This document shows, piece after piece, positions 33,840 to 46,233 of a stretch of DNA of 64,000 nucleotides. How positions within the stretch are numbered: position 1 is the stretch's first letter; each line of letters starts with the position of its first letter. A program made the position numbers and the translations under genes. Origin of the DNA: Pollenia angustigena (Eukaryota; Arthropoda; Insecta; Diptera; Polleniidae); contig OV884059.1 in NCBI GenBank assembly GCA_930367215.1, positions 74,805,393 through 74,869,392 of the forward strand, given 5' to 3'. The notes beneath the pieces were generated by a model. It was given only the letters and a program-made list of their open reading frames with translations, was not told the DNA's origin and made no database searches.

Positions 33840-36073
33840 AGTTCACCAAAAAATTTTAAATTTTAAGAAAGCCAAAAAAAAAATAAATTGTTATATTGTA
33901 ATGGATATAAAAACTTTTTTTTTCGTATGTGTTACTTTTATTTAATAATTATATTTTTTTGTCGCAAAATTTTTAACAACAGCTGCCATTAATTATTGAA
34001 AATCAGTGCTGTTAACGCTTATGGAATTCAAAGAAAATTTAATGTTGAAAATTGCTACAAGCGTGGTGAATATCGCTTTTAGTACAAACTTTGCATTCAA
34101 TATTTAACACGCTAAGTACACATTAGTGTTGAGTGTAAAACGTAGCTATTATTTTGTTCCATTATAATTAAGAAAAATATATCACTTTGTATTTTATATG
34201 GGGTTACGCTTATTTATGCGTTTGTGCAAACTTGGAAGATGTGCCCTAGTTTTTTACCCACTCTAACAGTTATGCCATTTCCCTTCAAAACAATATTTGT
34301 TTTGCTATAATGAACATTTGTAGTTTATTTGATTTATTAATAATTTGATTGGACTTAACTTAATATGTAGAAGAAAAAAATCAGTGACTGCTAATTAATA
34401 ACATTTATTTAGACTGACGCAAACACCTGTTAAGTCTTCAGACATATCGGCATCTACTGTTTTCGAACTTTTAGCAATACAGGTGGTTCCGGCACTGATC
34501 TACGCAAAAAAAAAAAAAATTAAACTCCTACGCAAAATGCAACATTTAAATTTAGATTATGAATTAAAAATCAAACCTCAAACGAAAGTTGTGTGGTGAC
34601 ATTTTGAAGATTTCTATAAAAAAAAAATCGATTCGAGGCCATTATGGACACATGTTGAATTTTGTTGTTGCTACGAGCTATTTAAGCAAAAATCAAACAA
34701 AAAATCTTTAATATTTTAAAGCAATATGCACAAACAATTTTTTTTTAAACATTAAAACCATGAAAAAAAGAAAAGGAATTTATTAAACATTTTTTTTTTT
34801 TATTTATTGTAGTCATTAAACATTTAAAGAAATAATAAAATTTAAATAAACATTTGTATCGAAATGCTTAAATAAGCAAAATTAATTTCTTTATCGCATT
34901 TTTTTTTTCTTAAGCAGGAAGTTTATCACTCACAATATCTGATAACTGGATATTAGAGCGAAAAAATATTAAAATTTAATTAATCTTCGTTTTATATTCA
35001 TGAATTCTTTAAAGCGAATGACATTTTAAAAGCCAAAACTATTGAGATCTCGTGTCTTAGATAAAAATGCAAATGTTTACCATTAAACTGAATTGATAGA
35101 AATAACCGGAGTTACTTTAAAGTTTGCTAAAACTTGACCCAGTTTAATCGCAAATTTTAATTTAAATGACACATGTCAGGTGCGAAAATGAACAAAGCAA
35201 CTATTTAAAAAGTTACTTTAGAGTATTGAATGAATAAGTTATCGTTAACAAAAGTGTTAAAATTACCTTTAGAAAATTATAGTCGTAGCGTAGATTTGAA
35301 AGCAGCTTTAAAGCCAAACATTAAACAGATAAAATGTAATAAATTAGAAAAAAAAAAACAAAAAATTGGGCCAAGATAAATCTATTGCTTTCCACAGCAC
35401 GTTCCTCAACACTACAGTAACAACTTCTACACGGGTTTTCAACCGTTTAAAGTTGTAAGCAAGAGCTGCGATTAATTGATTCTTTACTAGAGATGGGTTA
35501 TAAGACCTACTGAATAATTCTGATTTTGAAGGTTTATTTATGCACTTGTCTGTTGCTTCCCAACAGACCAAAACAAAGCAAAATTTAAATGAGTTGTAGA
35601 ATAAGCTTATCATAAGAGACATGACAACCATAATGATTGCAAATGACTTATTCTCGCTATAGTTTTGTAAGTGTTTCTGAGAATGATGTCCCGTTATTTG
35701 ATGTGTGCATAAATTTCGTATAATAAGTTAAAGTTTTCAGTCTTTGTGTTTTGTTTAAAGAGTAAAGTGCCTTAAAGTGTTTTAAACATTGCCCAATTTA
35801 AAAATAGAAGTAAAGTATTTCATATATTGTATGCATTAACATATTCATTAACTTTTTCATTTGTTCATTTGTAAAAAGCACAAAATCTTTCTTTCAGTTT
35901 GCCAAAAACAGACAAGGGTCCCGCAAGAAATATGTGGGTAAACAAATAAAAACAATAATTAAATATATTTTGTAAAATAATAAAGCAACTATGTATAATT
36001 TTAATAAATCAAATCACTACTGTAGTTCAGTGTGCAAATATTATTTGGTTATATTTTTAATAATTGTTAACAT
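33840..36073. other. Intron sequence without recognised element
   Basis: AT-rich, with several poly(A)/poly(T) runs. A short minus-strand open segment at 34395-34499 is discussed under findings. The 95-residue minus frame at 35344-35631 is unrecognised. Confidence 0.35.
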
Positions 36074-36235
36074 GATTAGAAAAATATTTTTCTGTAAGCT
36101 TATTCTATAATTAGAATTCTTAGCTTACATTATATTATAGGCAAGTAATATTATCGCAAGGGTTCAGTTTTCATTATTAAACAATTGTTAATAAGCCTTT
36201 TATAATAGTAATCACAACACTTTTCTAAGCTTAAG
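36074..36235 (+). repeat. Interspersed repeat family W, copy 2
   Basis: The best-preserved copy in the window. It matches 216-378 (inverted) and partially 7644-7702. Confidence 0.6.
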
Positions 36236-36679
36236 GCTTATGTTAGTAAGCTTGCTACAAGTTCTTTCTATATCGTTTTGGTTTGTTGGGTTGTTATGCA
36301 GGCAAATTCACTCGTTTACCTGTGCTAGATGAATATTCTCCACCATATCTAAATTTGTTGAGTTTCCATCCACCATCGTCGGTGTCACACATTCAAACAC
36401 ATTTTCACTAAATTCTACCACAATGCTTTATGAGTATTTTGACAAGTGTATCTGGGCCTTTAGGTAACCGGTAACCGAAAACTTGTTATCCTCGAGTATG
36501 GAGTTTTTTTGTTGCACGGTCTGACAAGATGTTTATTCAGTATTTTATGTGTTTTTAGGAATTTTGTGATTTTTGCTAAATGAAGTTTTTAAAACTTTTT
36601 TAAATGGCCTATAACTTCGGCCAAACCAAACCAATGCTTTTGGAGCTAATGGCAAAGCAAAAAAAAATAATTCTTGTTT

Positions 36680-37165
36680 TTAACGCTTTCAATACTGCCC
36701 TCTAGAATAGAAGAAGGTTTCGTTAGTTAACATGATGCTAAAGCCAGAAAAAGATCACACAAATGTTGAATCGTATAGGCCAATTCGCTTATTCTCAAAT
36801 ATGTCGAAGCTCGTTAAGAAATTATTAGTTCCAAACCAAACTACTTCATATTCTAAATGAAATAATCCCAAAGCATAAATTTGGATCTTGACGAAAACAT
36901 AGCATAATAGAACAAACGCATGGTAAACGTAAATAGAAGAGCCTGTGAAGAAAACAAAAAAATATTGCTCTGTATTCTTCACTTGTTTCACAAGCTTTTA
37001 CTAAAATCTAATTTGAAGGCTTAATAGATAAATTGAAGCGAAATTTAAACACACACAAGCTGTTAATTATTAAAGATAGAGATTTTTTAGGTTTTCCTCA
37101 GCCAATTGATGCTGGAATCCCACAAGTACGCATCCAGGGCCCTCTTTTATTCTTAATATATTAAA
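36680..37165 (+). pseudogene. Jockey-type non-LTR reverse transcriptase remnant
   Basis: Across frameshifts the translation gives MMLKPEKDHTNVESYRPIRL, SNMSKLVKKLL, then LHILNEIIPKHKFGS and RKHSIIEQTHG, and finally PIDAGIPQVRIQGPLLFLIY. These correspond in order to reverse transcriptase blocks of Jockey/CR1-type LINEs (KP.KD....SYRPI.LL..LSK..EK, IIP.HQFGFR..HST.EQ, AGVPQGS.LGP.L). Many stops and the altered PQG motif make it dead. A poly(A) tail or endonuclease domain was not found. Confidence 0.78.
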
Positions 37166-37400
37166 AGTCTCAATTTTCAGACATAGTGCACAAAATATTT
37201 GGAAACTTTATCAACAGTCGCATACCACAACTCCTACGAATGATGATGACTTCAGATCTCGTTACATGAAATGTGAAAATAGAGGCAAATTAAAATGACA
37301 TTTTATTGTATTAACAACAAATTTTTGTCTGGCACTGGCTTAGCTTAATGATTCAGTATTAGCAGGGACCGAAAATAGCAGCGACATATTATAAATTATA

Positions 37401-39820
37401 AAACAAAATAAATTAGAGTGCTATATTCGGCTGTGCCGAATCTTTGATACCCTCCACCGACAGTTCGAATGTTTTTAGAGTAATATGATGATTATTTATT
37501 ATTCATTTATCTTTAAAAAAAACAGACATCTGCATTGAAATTGGTTGAGGTTTAGACCTATATTAAATTATTGACCGACAATCAGAAAGTGTAATGCTTT
37601 TTTTTTTATCAATTTTAACTAGCTTGAGTAAAATATCATGATTCGTAACAGTATAAGCTGAACTTAAATGATTTTCAGGAGGGAAATTTATATTGGAGCC
37701 ATGGTAAGCTATGAAACCAATCATCTCAAAATTTTACAGAGTGATTTCCGGTATTAAAAAACATAACTTTCAATACAGCGGAGCAATTAGATTTGCGTTT
37801 GCAGTGAATTTCATAAGGCTGCTTTAAATGGATCTAAGGGTTGTTATGGACCGTATATCACAAAATCAAATCATTGTTTCTGTCCATATGAAGCTTAGTT
37901 GGAAGAAAGTTTACCGCAATATCTATATCTACCACGGTTTAAGGCGTATTTAATTATTTTACCAGAGTGGGCTTTATATGAGCCCTCTGGTAAATTTTGG
38001 ACCGATCATCACGAAATTTATTAGAGTGATTTTTAGTAATATTAAACTGTGATGTACCAAATTTTATTAATTCTGATTTTAGGCGTACTAAACTGTTTTC
38101 CGGTAGTGGGGTTTATATGGGGCCTAGGGTAAGTTATTGCTTAGGATAACTGCAAGCAATTTGACACTAAGTTTGTGTATTTCTTTTGAGTTTTTCGAAA
38201 GTGAGCGTGTTTTCAACAGACGGACATGGCTAAATCGACTTAGAATTACTCAAGGACCCCGAATATATCGTCTATAATTTTTTTGGGGTTTTGAGAAAAT
38301 CGTGTTTAAAGTTTTTGTCAAATCGGATGTCTATTAAAACCTCATTATCGCGGTAAATAAAAATTCTTCATATTGGATTTTTCGACGATTACATAATACC
38401 GTTTCTTGTCTTTAAATTGACCAATTTTTTTTATTCTACGCATCCTTTAAGACCATAATTATGTCATTGAAAGTGCAAGTCCTCCATATAGGCTATTTTA
38501 TTTTTTAAGGAATTCGTATGATGTATCTGATACACTATTTTATTTTGTATGGTATACGCTGTTTTATTCAATAATTTTACGATATTTTTATTATTCCTTA
38601 TGTGTGTGGACAGGTACCTGTGTACCTATTGCGTTTTCAAATCGAAATTTTTTATATAAGATTTTAGTCTACAATTCTACAATTTCATGAGAACTCCTAA
38701 CTTTTTGTTATTATTATATTTTCATAGGTGTTTATATACAATATGAGTTTGGGGGGGCGTGGCATACCAATTTGCTTTTTGCACCCTTAATAGGGTGAAT
38801 AGGTACCTGGGTACCTGTATACGTTTTATATTACAAATTTTTTTTTTTGGGTGTAGGATTTTAAAAAATATATGAAAAGGAGAAAACAAGAGTAAAATTC
38901 TAATATTATTTCATTAACCATCGATTGTTTGTACAATACAAGACAAAAAATTAGATTTCTCATACAATTTGCATGAAGGTACCCAGGTACCTATCCACCC
39001 TATAGAAGGTGTTTTTTTTTTCCACACACATAAGGGTTAAAATATTTGATCTCAAAAATATCAATTTGTAACATTATAAAACAGCGATTAATTCATAGTT
39101 TTGTTAATTCAGTGGCACATATTCATTACTTTCCAATTTGGGTTATTATAAACAAAAAATTATGACAAATTAAGGTATACATTGCGTAAATCTAAAATAA
39201 CTAGAAGTTCATTCGTCTTCTTTCTCTTCCTCTGCTACATCTGGCACATCTAAACGATTTTGCTACTTTCCGCTTTGTAAGTTAAAAAAAATTACTGCGA
39301 GCCACGAGGAATTACATTCTTCTTTGGAGATCATGCAGCTTTCGATGGTCGGAATGAAACTATTTCTCAAACAATAGTGTATATTATTATAAGCTATTTT
39401 ATGAGTTAAAGTTTTCATAAATTGTATTTTGTTTCTACAGGCTAAAATGGAGTATAATGCGTATACACTATTATTCTTTTAACAACTTTGGAGTGGAAAT
39501 TTCAAGTAAAATAGCGCATATGAGCTTACACACTTATTGAAGGAAAATTTTGAACAAGAAATTATACACTTTTTTTCCAACTACATTTTGACCCACTTTT
39601 TGGAAGTAGAATTTGACGAAATTTCGACCAGACAAAAAATCAAGGAGGGAGATTCTAAATGTGCAATAAAAAGATAATAGCGTATGAGCACATAAGCTAT
39701 TGTTATATTAAGGGGACGATATATACTTTATGGGGTCTGAGATGAATAATAAAAAAGTTTCACACGGAATGACAAACTTAGTATACCCTCTTCACAACTA
39801 ATTGGGGTGGAGGGTATAAA
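37401..39820 (+). mobile_element. INE-1/DINE-1-like repeat, copy C, split by an insertion
   Basis: The head AGAGTGCTATATTCGGCTGT with hairpin TTCGGCTGTGCCGAA and the body (GGACCGATCATCACGAAAT, CAACAGACGGACATGGCTAA) run to GACCCCGAATATAT at 38268. They resume at 39719 with ATATATACTTTATGGGG, CGGAATGACAAACTTAGTAT and the GGTGGAGGGTATAAA end. It matches copy D (inverted). Confidence 0.72.
38269..39718. mobile_element. Unclassified 1.45-kb insertion within INE-1-like copy C
   Basis: Delimited by comparison with copy D. It starts CGTCTATAATTT, ends AAGGGGACG and has an ATAT duplication. Only four terminal bases are inverted. Inside are three AGGTACC-N-GTACCT doublets (38612, 38802, 38978). The second and third lie in an almost perfect inverted repeat with TAGGGTG(A/G)ATAGG. 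Confidence 0.6.
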
Positions 39821-42636
39821 GAAACATGTAGAAGTAAATTGATCCTTATGAAAATGATATGATGCAAATTTAAGAACGATATGTTTTCCAAATAACAACA
39901 GTATGATGTCGAAATGAGAATAATGTGTTGTCAATTTTATAATGGCTTGTTGTCAAAGCGAATAACAACTGTGCAGAAATTGTATACCATCCTTTGTCAA
40001 ATTGATTATAAACGTGGTAATTTTTGGCAGCGTATAATGTGAATTTCAATATTTTCCTTTGGGATTTTTTTCCTTTGTGCATTGACAACAATTATTCAAT
40101 TTCAAAAGGGTCTATTCAAACGTCCATACCCAAATACAAGTTTTACTAACCTGCACTGCAATTAAAGGGATCATGAACAGAATTTGAATCGTTTTAGGCG
40201 TCAAAACAAGTTTTTTTATTAGCAAAACCCACTTATTACCAAAACAACTTTTCTGTGCTGCTAATAGGACAACGTCATATCTTTAATGTTAAAATAACGG
40301 CAACGGGAAAACTTCGTACTCAAAAACCAAACTGTCTGGAAATTACGTTTTTTGAACACTTGTTTGTTGAAATAACTGCAGCTCAACTAAAATTGATTTA
40401 AATTTTAAAACTTAATTTCATTAAAATAAAAAACATATGAGCAACTTCAAAAATTTACGACACATGGACCATATTTACATTATGCAATTAATGCCGCAAC
40501 TTTCGCATGCAACTTTTTGTTTGTTAGCAAGAGGTGTAGGGAAGAAAACGGGGTTGAAAAAGTTGAAAAAATGCATGAAAAAAATGTAAATGTAAATGTG
40601 AAAAGAGTTTCGTAGCAACTTCTTTAAAAGAAAATAGAAAAAAAACTCGGCGATAATTGCATAGTCTAAATGCGGTCCTAGACATTTTTTTTTAATTTTT
40701 TTTTTTTGTCTGACATCAATGTTGATTTGCGTGTGTATAAACCGATATTTGAGCATGTGAAATCCGTTCGCGTTAATCATTTTTATTACACGGCGCAAAT
40801 TTTACTGCGGTTTAAAGTTAAAAATGAAAAAAAATATAAAAATTACAGTTTTTGTTAAAATTGAAAAAGGATAACGCGAGTGGATAATACCCCTTAAGGG
40901 CTTTCTTAGCACACTAAAATATTTGTAAAAGCTTGAATACTTACAAAATTACGGCTAGTATAAGACATAATTTGCAATATTTTGGGAAAAAAACTATTTG
41001 GCTATCGCTAATGGCTTAAGAGATATAACCATTTAAACTTTACCACTCATGATTTTTTTACCAAATTATATATTTAGATCAGTAATACTCAAATATTTAT
41101 TCTTAGAAGCACTCAGCAAAAGCTACTATGATCATAATTTGTTTCGCTTCTCAGTTTTTTTTTAACGAATTTTAGAAATTTTAAAATGTATATTCTGAAA
41201 CCAAATCAAATATTTAATACAAGGATGCTTTTTGAGGTTAGAAACATTTTGTTTCTCCATAAAATTTTAAATCCTTAAAATTTTTTGGTGCGTTTTCAAT
41301 TTTAGTATCAAGCTCAGTAAAGTCTTCTATTCGATGTACGTTTGAGCGGAATTGATACAGCGCTTCAGTTGTCACAAAGCGAAATGTGTTTGGAAAAAAC
41401 TGCCGCTGCACGCGCCAGGGTTGAAAAAAATTATTTTTTTTTGCACTTTATCAGTTTAGTCCGTCGCGAAGAATCTATTTAGATACCTTAACATGTGCCC
41501 ATGACATGTTTTGATATAAAAAAAGCTTAAAAATAAATTGTTTTTTTCTAAAAATTTTCAAAAGTTCATAAAATTTTTGCGTTTAAAAATTTTAAAGTGC
41601 GTTTTCGCCTCGGATGTGCCCTTTACGAAGTTACTCACATCACGCAATACACTAGCCAACTTAAAAGGCAATTCAGATTGTCAGACGCAAAAAAGATACA
41701 TTTTTAAAAAATTTACGCTAATTTCTTTTAAGTTTGTGATGTCCGTGATACGTTATTGGTGCGCTGACACCAACTTGATACACCTCAAACTTTATAAAAT
41801 TACGCAGTTTTTTTAATTCTGCGCTTAAGACTCATTTTTATTAAACGGCGCAAAAACTCTATGCAAAATCTTCAAAAATTTCTAAATTCGGAAAATTTTG
41901 GTTTCACTTTAAAACACCATGCAACTTTTCACGCAGCAGCGATATCAACAAATTTTTTTTAGTGGATATATCCTCCAAGTCTAGTGACTAAATTTTGTAT
42001 GGGTTTGGATCTAAAAGCTTAAAACTATTACAAAGAAAACGGAATGAATGAAAAAACTCTTGGAAGTTTCAAGTCGTTTTTAATTTTTCGAATTTTAGAT
42101 GACCACCAATTCTTAAGGTGAGGACTTTTCAACGTAAAACTTTGCACGTCATATCCTTCAAGTATAGTCATCCAAACCCTGTACAACATTTTTTTCAATT
42201 CATAATACTTAACGAAATAAGAGCCATAGTATGTCGGTTTCAGCAGGTGCTCATAACATTTTATAAAAACCGTATATAGAAACAACAAAAAAGAAAAACA
42301 AAAAAAAACTATCACAATAAAAATTTCAAAATTTAATAAAAAAAAACTTTTTAGTTTTTATTCATGATTTAAGAAACAATCTGCTCTTGGAAACAAGTCC
42401 GACAAACTTTTTAGCTAAATATTTATACACTAATAGAAAGAAAAATGTAAAAATCAAAGTCGTTGAACTTATTTTAAATAGCTGAAAAATAGTTATTAAT
42501 TATTTTTAAAAGAAATATTTACCATAAAAAACCAATAACTTTAACCTTTAGTATACACATATCATCTCACACACAGTTTAGTGGAGATAATAAAATATGT
42601 AAATTTAATTATTAAAAGCAACAACAATTATTGAAG
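39821..42636. other. Intron sequence without recognised element
   Basis: AT-rich. The open frames of 92-107 residues are low complexity and match nothing I recognise. No clear transposon ends. Confidence 0.35.
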
Positions 42637-43204
42637 TTTTTATACCCACATCATAACAGTGCAGAGGGTATTATTACCTTTTACGTTACCAATAGACTTA
42701 GAATCACCCTAATCTTGAATTGATCTAGTGATGTAAGTCCGGCTGGCTGGCTGGCTGATTGGCCATGTAAACCTTGTACAGATCGCAATGTTGGAGATAA
42801 TTTGATGAAGTTTGGTACATTGTTTCACAAGCGTTATTGAAAATGGTGAAATTGGTCCATAATAATTTGACATAGCCACCATAAAAACGTCTTTCCGGAA
42901 TAGAGTCTTTGTGCCGATAAACCAAGTATAATAGTGTAAACTAACCCTTACTTGAGTCGTAATACAAAGTGCCTGTATAATAGTCAAAACTACCCTTTAA
43001 AGGCACTTAAAACTCATCTAGATGAAAATATCTTAATAATATTTGCCAAATTTTTACATAAGTCTTTACCTCATAACTTTATTTGGATCTAGCGGGTCTA
43101 TGATTGCCCATGCATGGGGCACACTCTCGAAAATTCGTTTATAAATACTGTGGTGTAGTGTTTCATATGGTCGGGCTTTACCGACTGCACCTTCTTACTT
43201 GTTT
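42637..43204 (-). mobile_element. INE-1/DINE-1-like repeat, copy E (variant subfamily)
   Basis: Reverse orientation: TTTTTATACCCACATCA at the left, GGCTGGCTGGCTGATTGGCC, and a right end with GGTCGGGCTTTACCGACTGC and CTTCTTACTTGTTT. It differs from copies A-D in the terminal hairpin (GGTCGG..CCGAC). Confidence 0.65.
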
Positions 43205-43393
43205 CGTTTGTCTTTTGGCAAACAGAAAGATTTTTTTTACAAAGACCATATGAGTAAAACAAAAGCTTTTAAGTATGTAAATTAAGAGAAATGAAATTTT
43301 GTTAACTATATTCTCGTTAAGATTTTCTTTCACTTTAAGATACAAATAAATCACTAACAAATTAACACTTTACATGTTAACTTATTTATATTA

Positions 43394-43793
43394 GTGGTAT
43401 TCACACCGAGCTTGTTAGTTTGTTAGTCGTTAATCGTTACTTTTTTTAACGCTTTTTGTTTTTGTATATTTAACGCGCTACCGGATTAACATTTAACAAA
43501 TTAACGACACGGCACCCCTGATAAAATAGTTGTTAGTTGGTAACTCACAATAAGCTGTTGCAGTTTCTAAATAAATATAATAAAAAAAGTCATTTGTGAT
43601 ACATTTCTAAAAAAATATTCGTGTTTTGGCAATTTTCGTGTACATTGAGAGTGAGTATGTTAATTAAAAGATTTTTTTATTTTAAAGTTACCAGACTAAG
43701 AAAGTTTTAAAAAGAGGGTCGTTCACAGTTGGTCACTTTAACATATTAACAAACTACCGAGTAAAAAATTAACGAGTTCGGTGTGAATACCGC
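43394..43793. mobile_element. TIR element adjoining exon 2
   Basis: 400 bp with inverted ends GTGGTATTCACACCGAGCTT and GCGGTATTCACACCGAACTC. The TTAGTTTGTTA-type words are repeated inside both arms. It is flanked by TA on both sides (43392-43393 and 43794-43795). It ends 63 bp before exon 2. Confidence 0.75.
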
Positions 43794-43856
43794 TATTGTA
43801 ACTCTGGTTTTATTTTTGTTAATAATCTGTATTTTTTTATTTTATTTTGCTTGTAG

Positions 43857-43994
43857 GTTTATGCTAATTTAGACATTGCAACTGCCAAAGCCACCAAAGA
43901 AGAACAATCAAGAGCCAAACATCATCTATTAGATGTGGCAACGCCGAATAAACCATTTACAGTGGTGCATTTTCGAAACAAAGCGTTGCCAATT
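43857..43994 (+). CDS. TRIT1: tRNA dimethylallyltransferase, coding exon 2 (residues 41-86)
   Basis: This 46-codon exon reads VYANLDIATAKATKEEQ, then HHLLD and TVVHFRNKALPI. It continues the family motif DSMQVY across the splice junction from exon 1 with no gap. The DSMQ-VY stretch and HHLLD segment form the DMAPP/tRNA binding core of the family. The acceptor is a T-rich tract ending TTGTAG. The donor is inferred at ATT|GTATCC, a weak site chosen because reading on (VSFFERLKLIIF) departs from the family, which continues with a helix and then a VGGTNYY-type motif. I did not find that next exon before the window end, so the gene is partial here. Acceptor and frame are secure; the exact 3' boundary is less so. 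Confidence 0.9.
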
Positions 43995-44218
43995 GTATCC
44001 TTTTTTGAGCGTTTAAAATTAATTATTTTCCTTGTAATGGAACGCAGTAAGTTTTAATTAAAATCTAGCAGTGTTTATTTATAATGCAACGGTTGTAAGC
44101 TTTTTCGTGTGGAATTAACTTTAAGACAAAAATCACTTCCAGTCCACAAAAAACACTACGATTCTATGGGGTACATGTAAAAGAGGAAGATATAATAGAA
44201 AATAATATACCTACAATG

Positions 44219-44364
44219 AGTGCTGGTTCGCAATCTTCAAGTTTAAGCCTTCAAGTCTTGATCTTTAAGGAAGGAAGAGAAAAGAGAATGCCATTTATTT
44301 TCCTCTCCCTCCTAAAAACGCAAGACTTGACGGCTTAAACTTGAAGAGTGTGAAGCAGCAGACA
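44219..44364. mobile_element. Short MITE, family GTCAAG, copy 2
   Basis: A hairpin with CTTCAAGTTTAAGCC in both arms. The centre AATGCCA...TTTTCCTCTCC is the inverse of the copy at 4507-4624. The terminal duplication is not clear. Confidence 0.6.
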
Positions 44365-44559
44365 TATTAATACGTTCCTACTCACATAGAATTTCCATTT
44401 CACATTAAATCATTATTATTTTCTTGCTAAACTTTCTGACTATTCGGAAAGCAAATTTTTGCACCAATATTTAACATAAGAACGTCGCTTAAAATTACCT
44501 CAAAAGCATTTTGTCAATGAAATTTCTAGACCCTCGACTTGAAGCTTTATATGGGATCT

Positions 44560-45325
44560 AAACTATGAACACTAGTATTAAAGTTTGTCTTAGTCGTATT
44601 TAGTTTGATTCCGAAAGTTGGCTTGATATGGGACCAATGTTATAACTTAATTAAGTTATAGGCTGATTATTACAAAGTTTAATAATTTTATTTCTAGTCA
44701 TATACAACTTTTGGCTCCCTATGCTCCAGTTAAAGGAATATATAAAACTTTACTGGATCTAATTTAAACAAAATAATATGTTTCGTTTTGATTTTAAGCG
44801 TATTTAACTATGGTAATTTTGGACCGATCATCATAGTGTGATTTCTAGCCTTAAAAAACTAAATTAGACAACATTTTCCTTAAAAAGCAGTATTCGGTAC
44901 TGTTTAAAGCGTACTAAGTTGTTTGAAGAGGATTGGATTAATATGGACCCATGTTCACGAAATTTGGCGGCATGATAATATCGAAATTAAGCGACAAGCG
45001 GCGCATTCCGCCACTTACTTATGCTGAAATTTTTAACAAGGTTGTTTTTCATTGGGTTTCATAATTCTTTTCCTACTGAACCGCTTGTGCTGCATTTTGA
45101 TCCCAAACTGCTTAGGAAAACTAGGAAATATTTAACACAAAAGTAGATCTCTTTTATTGAGTCATTCGGAAGTGAGCGGGATTTCAACAGACGGACATGG
45201 CTAAATCGACTTAACATTACTTAAGAGCCAATAATGTATTCATTTAATGGGGTCTAACATAAAAGTTTCACATGGAATGACAAACTAAGAACACACTCAG
45301 TCACTGTTAGTGGTTAAGGGAATAG
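44560..45325 (+). mobile_element. INE-1/DINE-1-like repeat, degraded copy G
   Basis: GGACCGATCATCATAGTGTG, CAACAGACGGACATGGCTAA, AATCGACTTA, AATGGGGTCTAA and TTTCACATGGAATGACAAAC match copies C and D in the same order. The terminal hairpin is worn. Confidence 0.55.
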
Positions 45326-46233
45326 AAAGCAAACACAACATTAAATACTTTCGTTATCAAAACTTTTCTGCTGTTTTGACTTCCTTTAACGGAAACTATA
45401 TGATTGACATTTCTGGGAGGGGGTCGGTTGTGTGATTCCCTTACCCCACAAACAATTTAAATTCAGTCACTCAAACATTCATTCATTCATTTGTACGCTT
45501 TCAAAGCCATGCATGCCAATTGAGGATTTGTAAATATACATACGTACAAATGCAAGCATTGGTGTATGGTTGACATCCTTTGGATGTGTGTGTGCTTGTG
45601 ACTGACTGACTAAAAGCTCCATATGACATTCATTTTATTTATTTACTACTCATAATTCTCATAAACTACCACAAGAATGCAAATAAACATTCAGGGTCTT
45701 ACATACACAAAAGTATTCATGGATGTCTGTCTCTGAGGCCATCCATATTTTTGTTTTGGAGCAATTGTCGGTCTGTAAGTTCGTCCGTAGGAATCTTTCT
45801 TTGTTTTCCCTATGCGTCACTGTGTCTGTCTGTCTGTTCAGTTCATATGAAACATAAACATGATTGACATATGCAAATAACAAATAATAGCAAACAACAA
45901 TAAACAAAAAAAAAAGCAAAAAAAAAACAGCAAAAATAATCATAATGATAAACATAATAAATACCAGTACACACTTGTACTTACTTTACTCGTATTTTAT
46001 TTGTATACAAAATCCATACGAGTGTCGCAAAATATATGAAAATATGTTAAAATAAACAAATATTCATTCATAAAATGTACATTTGTTCTCACAAACTAAA
46101 AGGAAGAAGACAACACGGCCATCCAAAAGGCCCCCATTTTGCACCAGAGTGATACACACTTAAAGCAAAGCACAGTGATTTGGTGAGAAAATGTATTTTA
46201 GTTTTTTTTCGTTTTAATTAAAATTTTAATTCC
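45326..46233. other. Intergenic or intronic stretch without recognised element
   Basis: Probably in intron 2 of the host gene. Short repeats such as CATTCATTCATT and CTGTCTGTCTG. No coding sequence recognised. Confidence 0.35.

Larger units (their letters stand above)
11239..43856 (+). other. TRIT1: Intron 1 of the tRNA dimethylallyltransferase gene, 32.6 kb
   Basis: The intron runs from donor GTAAGT at 11239 to acceptor TAG at 43854-43856, phase 0. It is built almost entirely of transposon remnants and AT-rich DNA listed separately below. No other convincing host coding exon was seen inside on either strand. The boundaries follow from unbroken protein homology across the junction and are inferred without transcript data. 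Confidence 0.85.

Noticed and set aside
43995..44058. Read-through extension of exon 2 (VSFFERLKLIIF...)
   Set aside because: It departs from the expected family sequence and soon meets a stop; the donor at 43995 explains this better.
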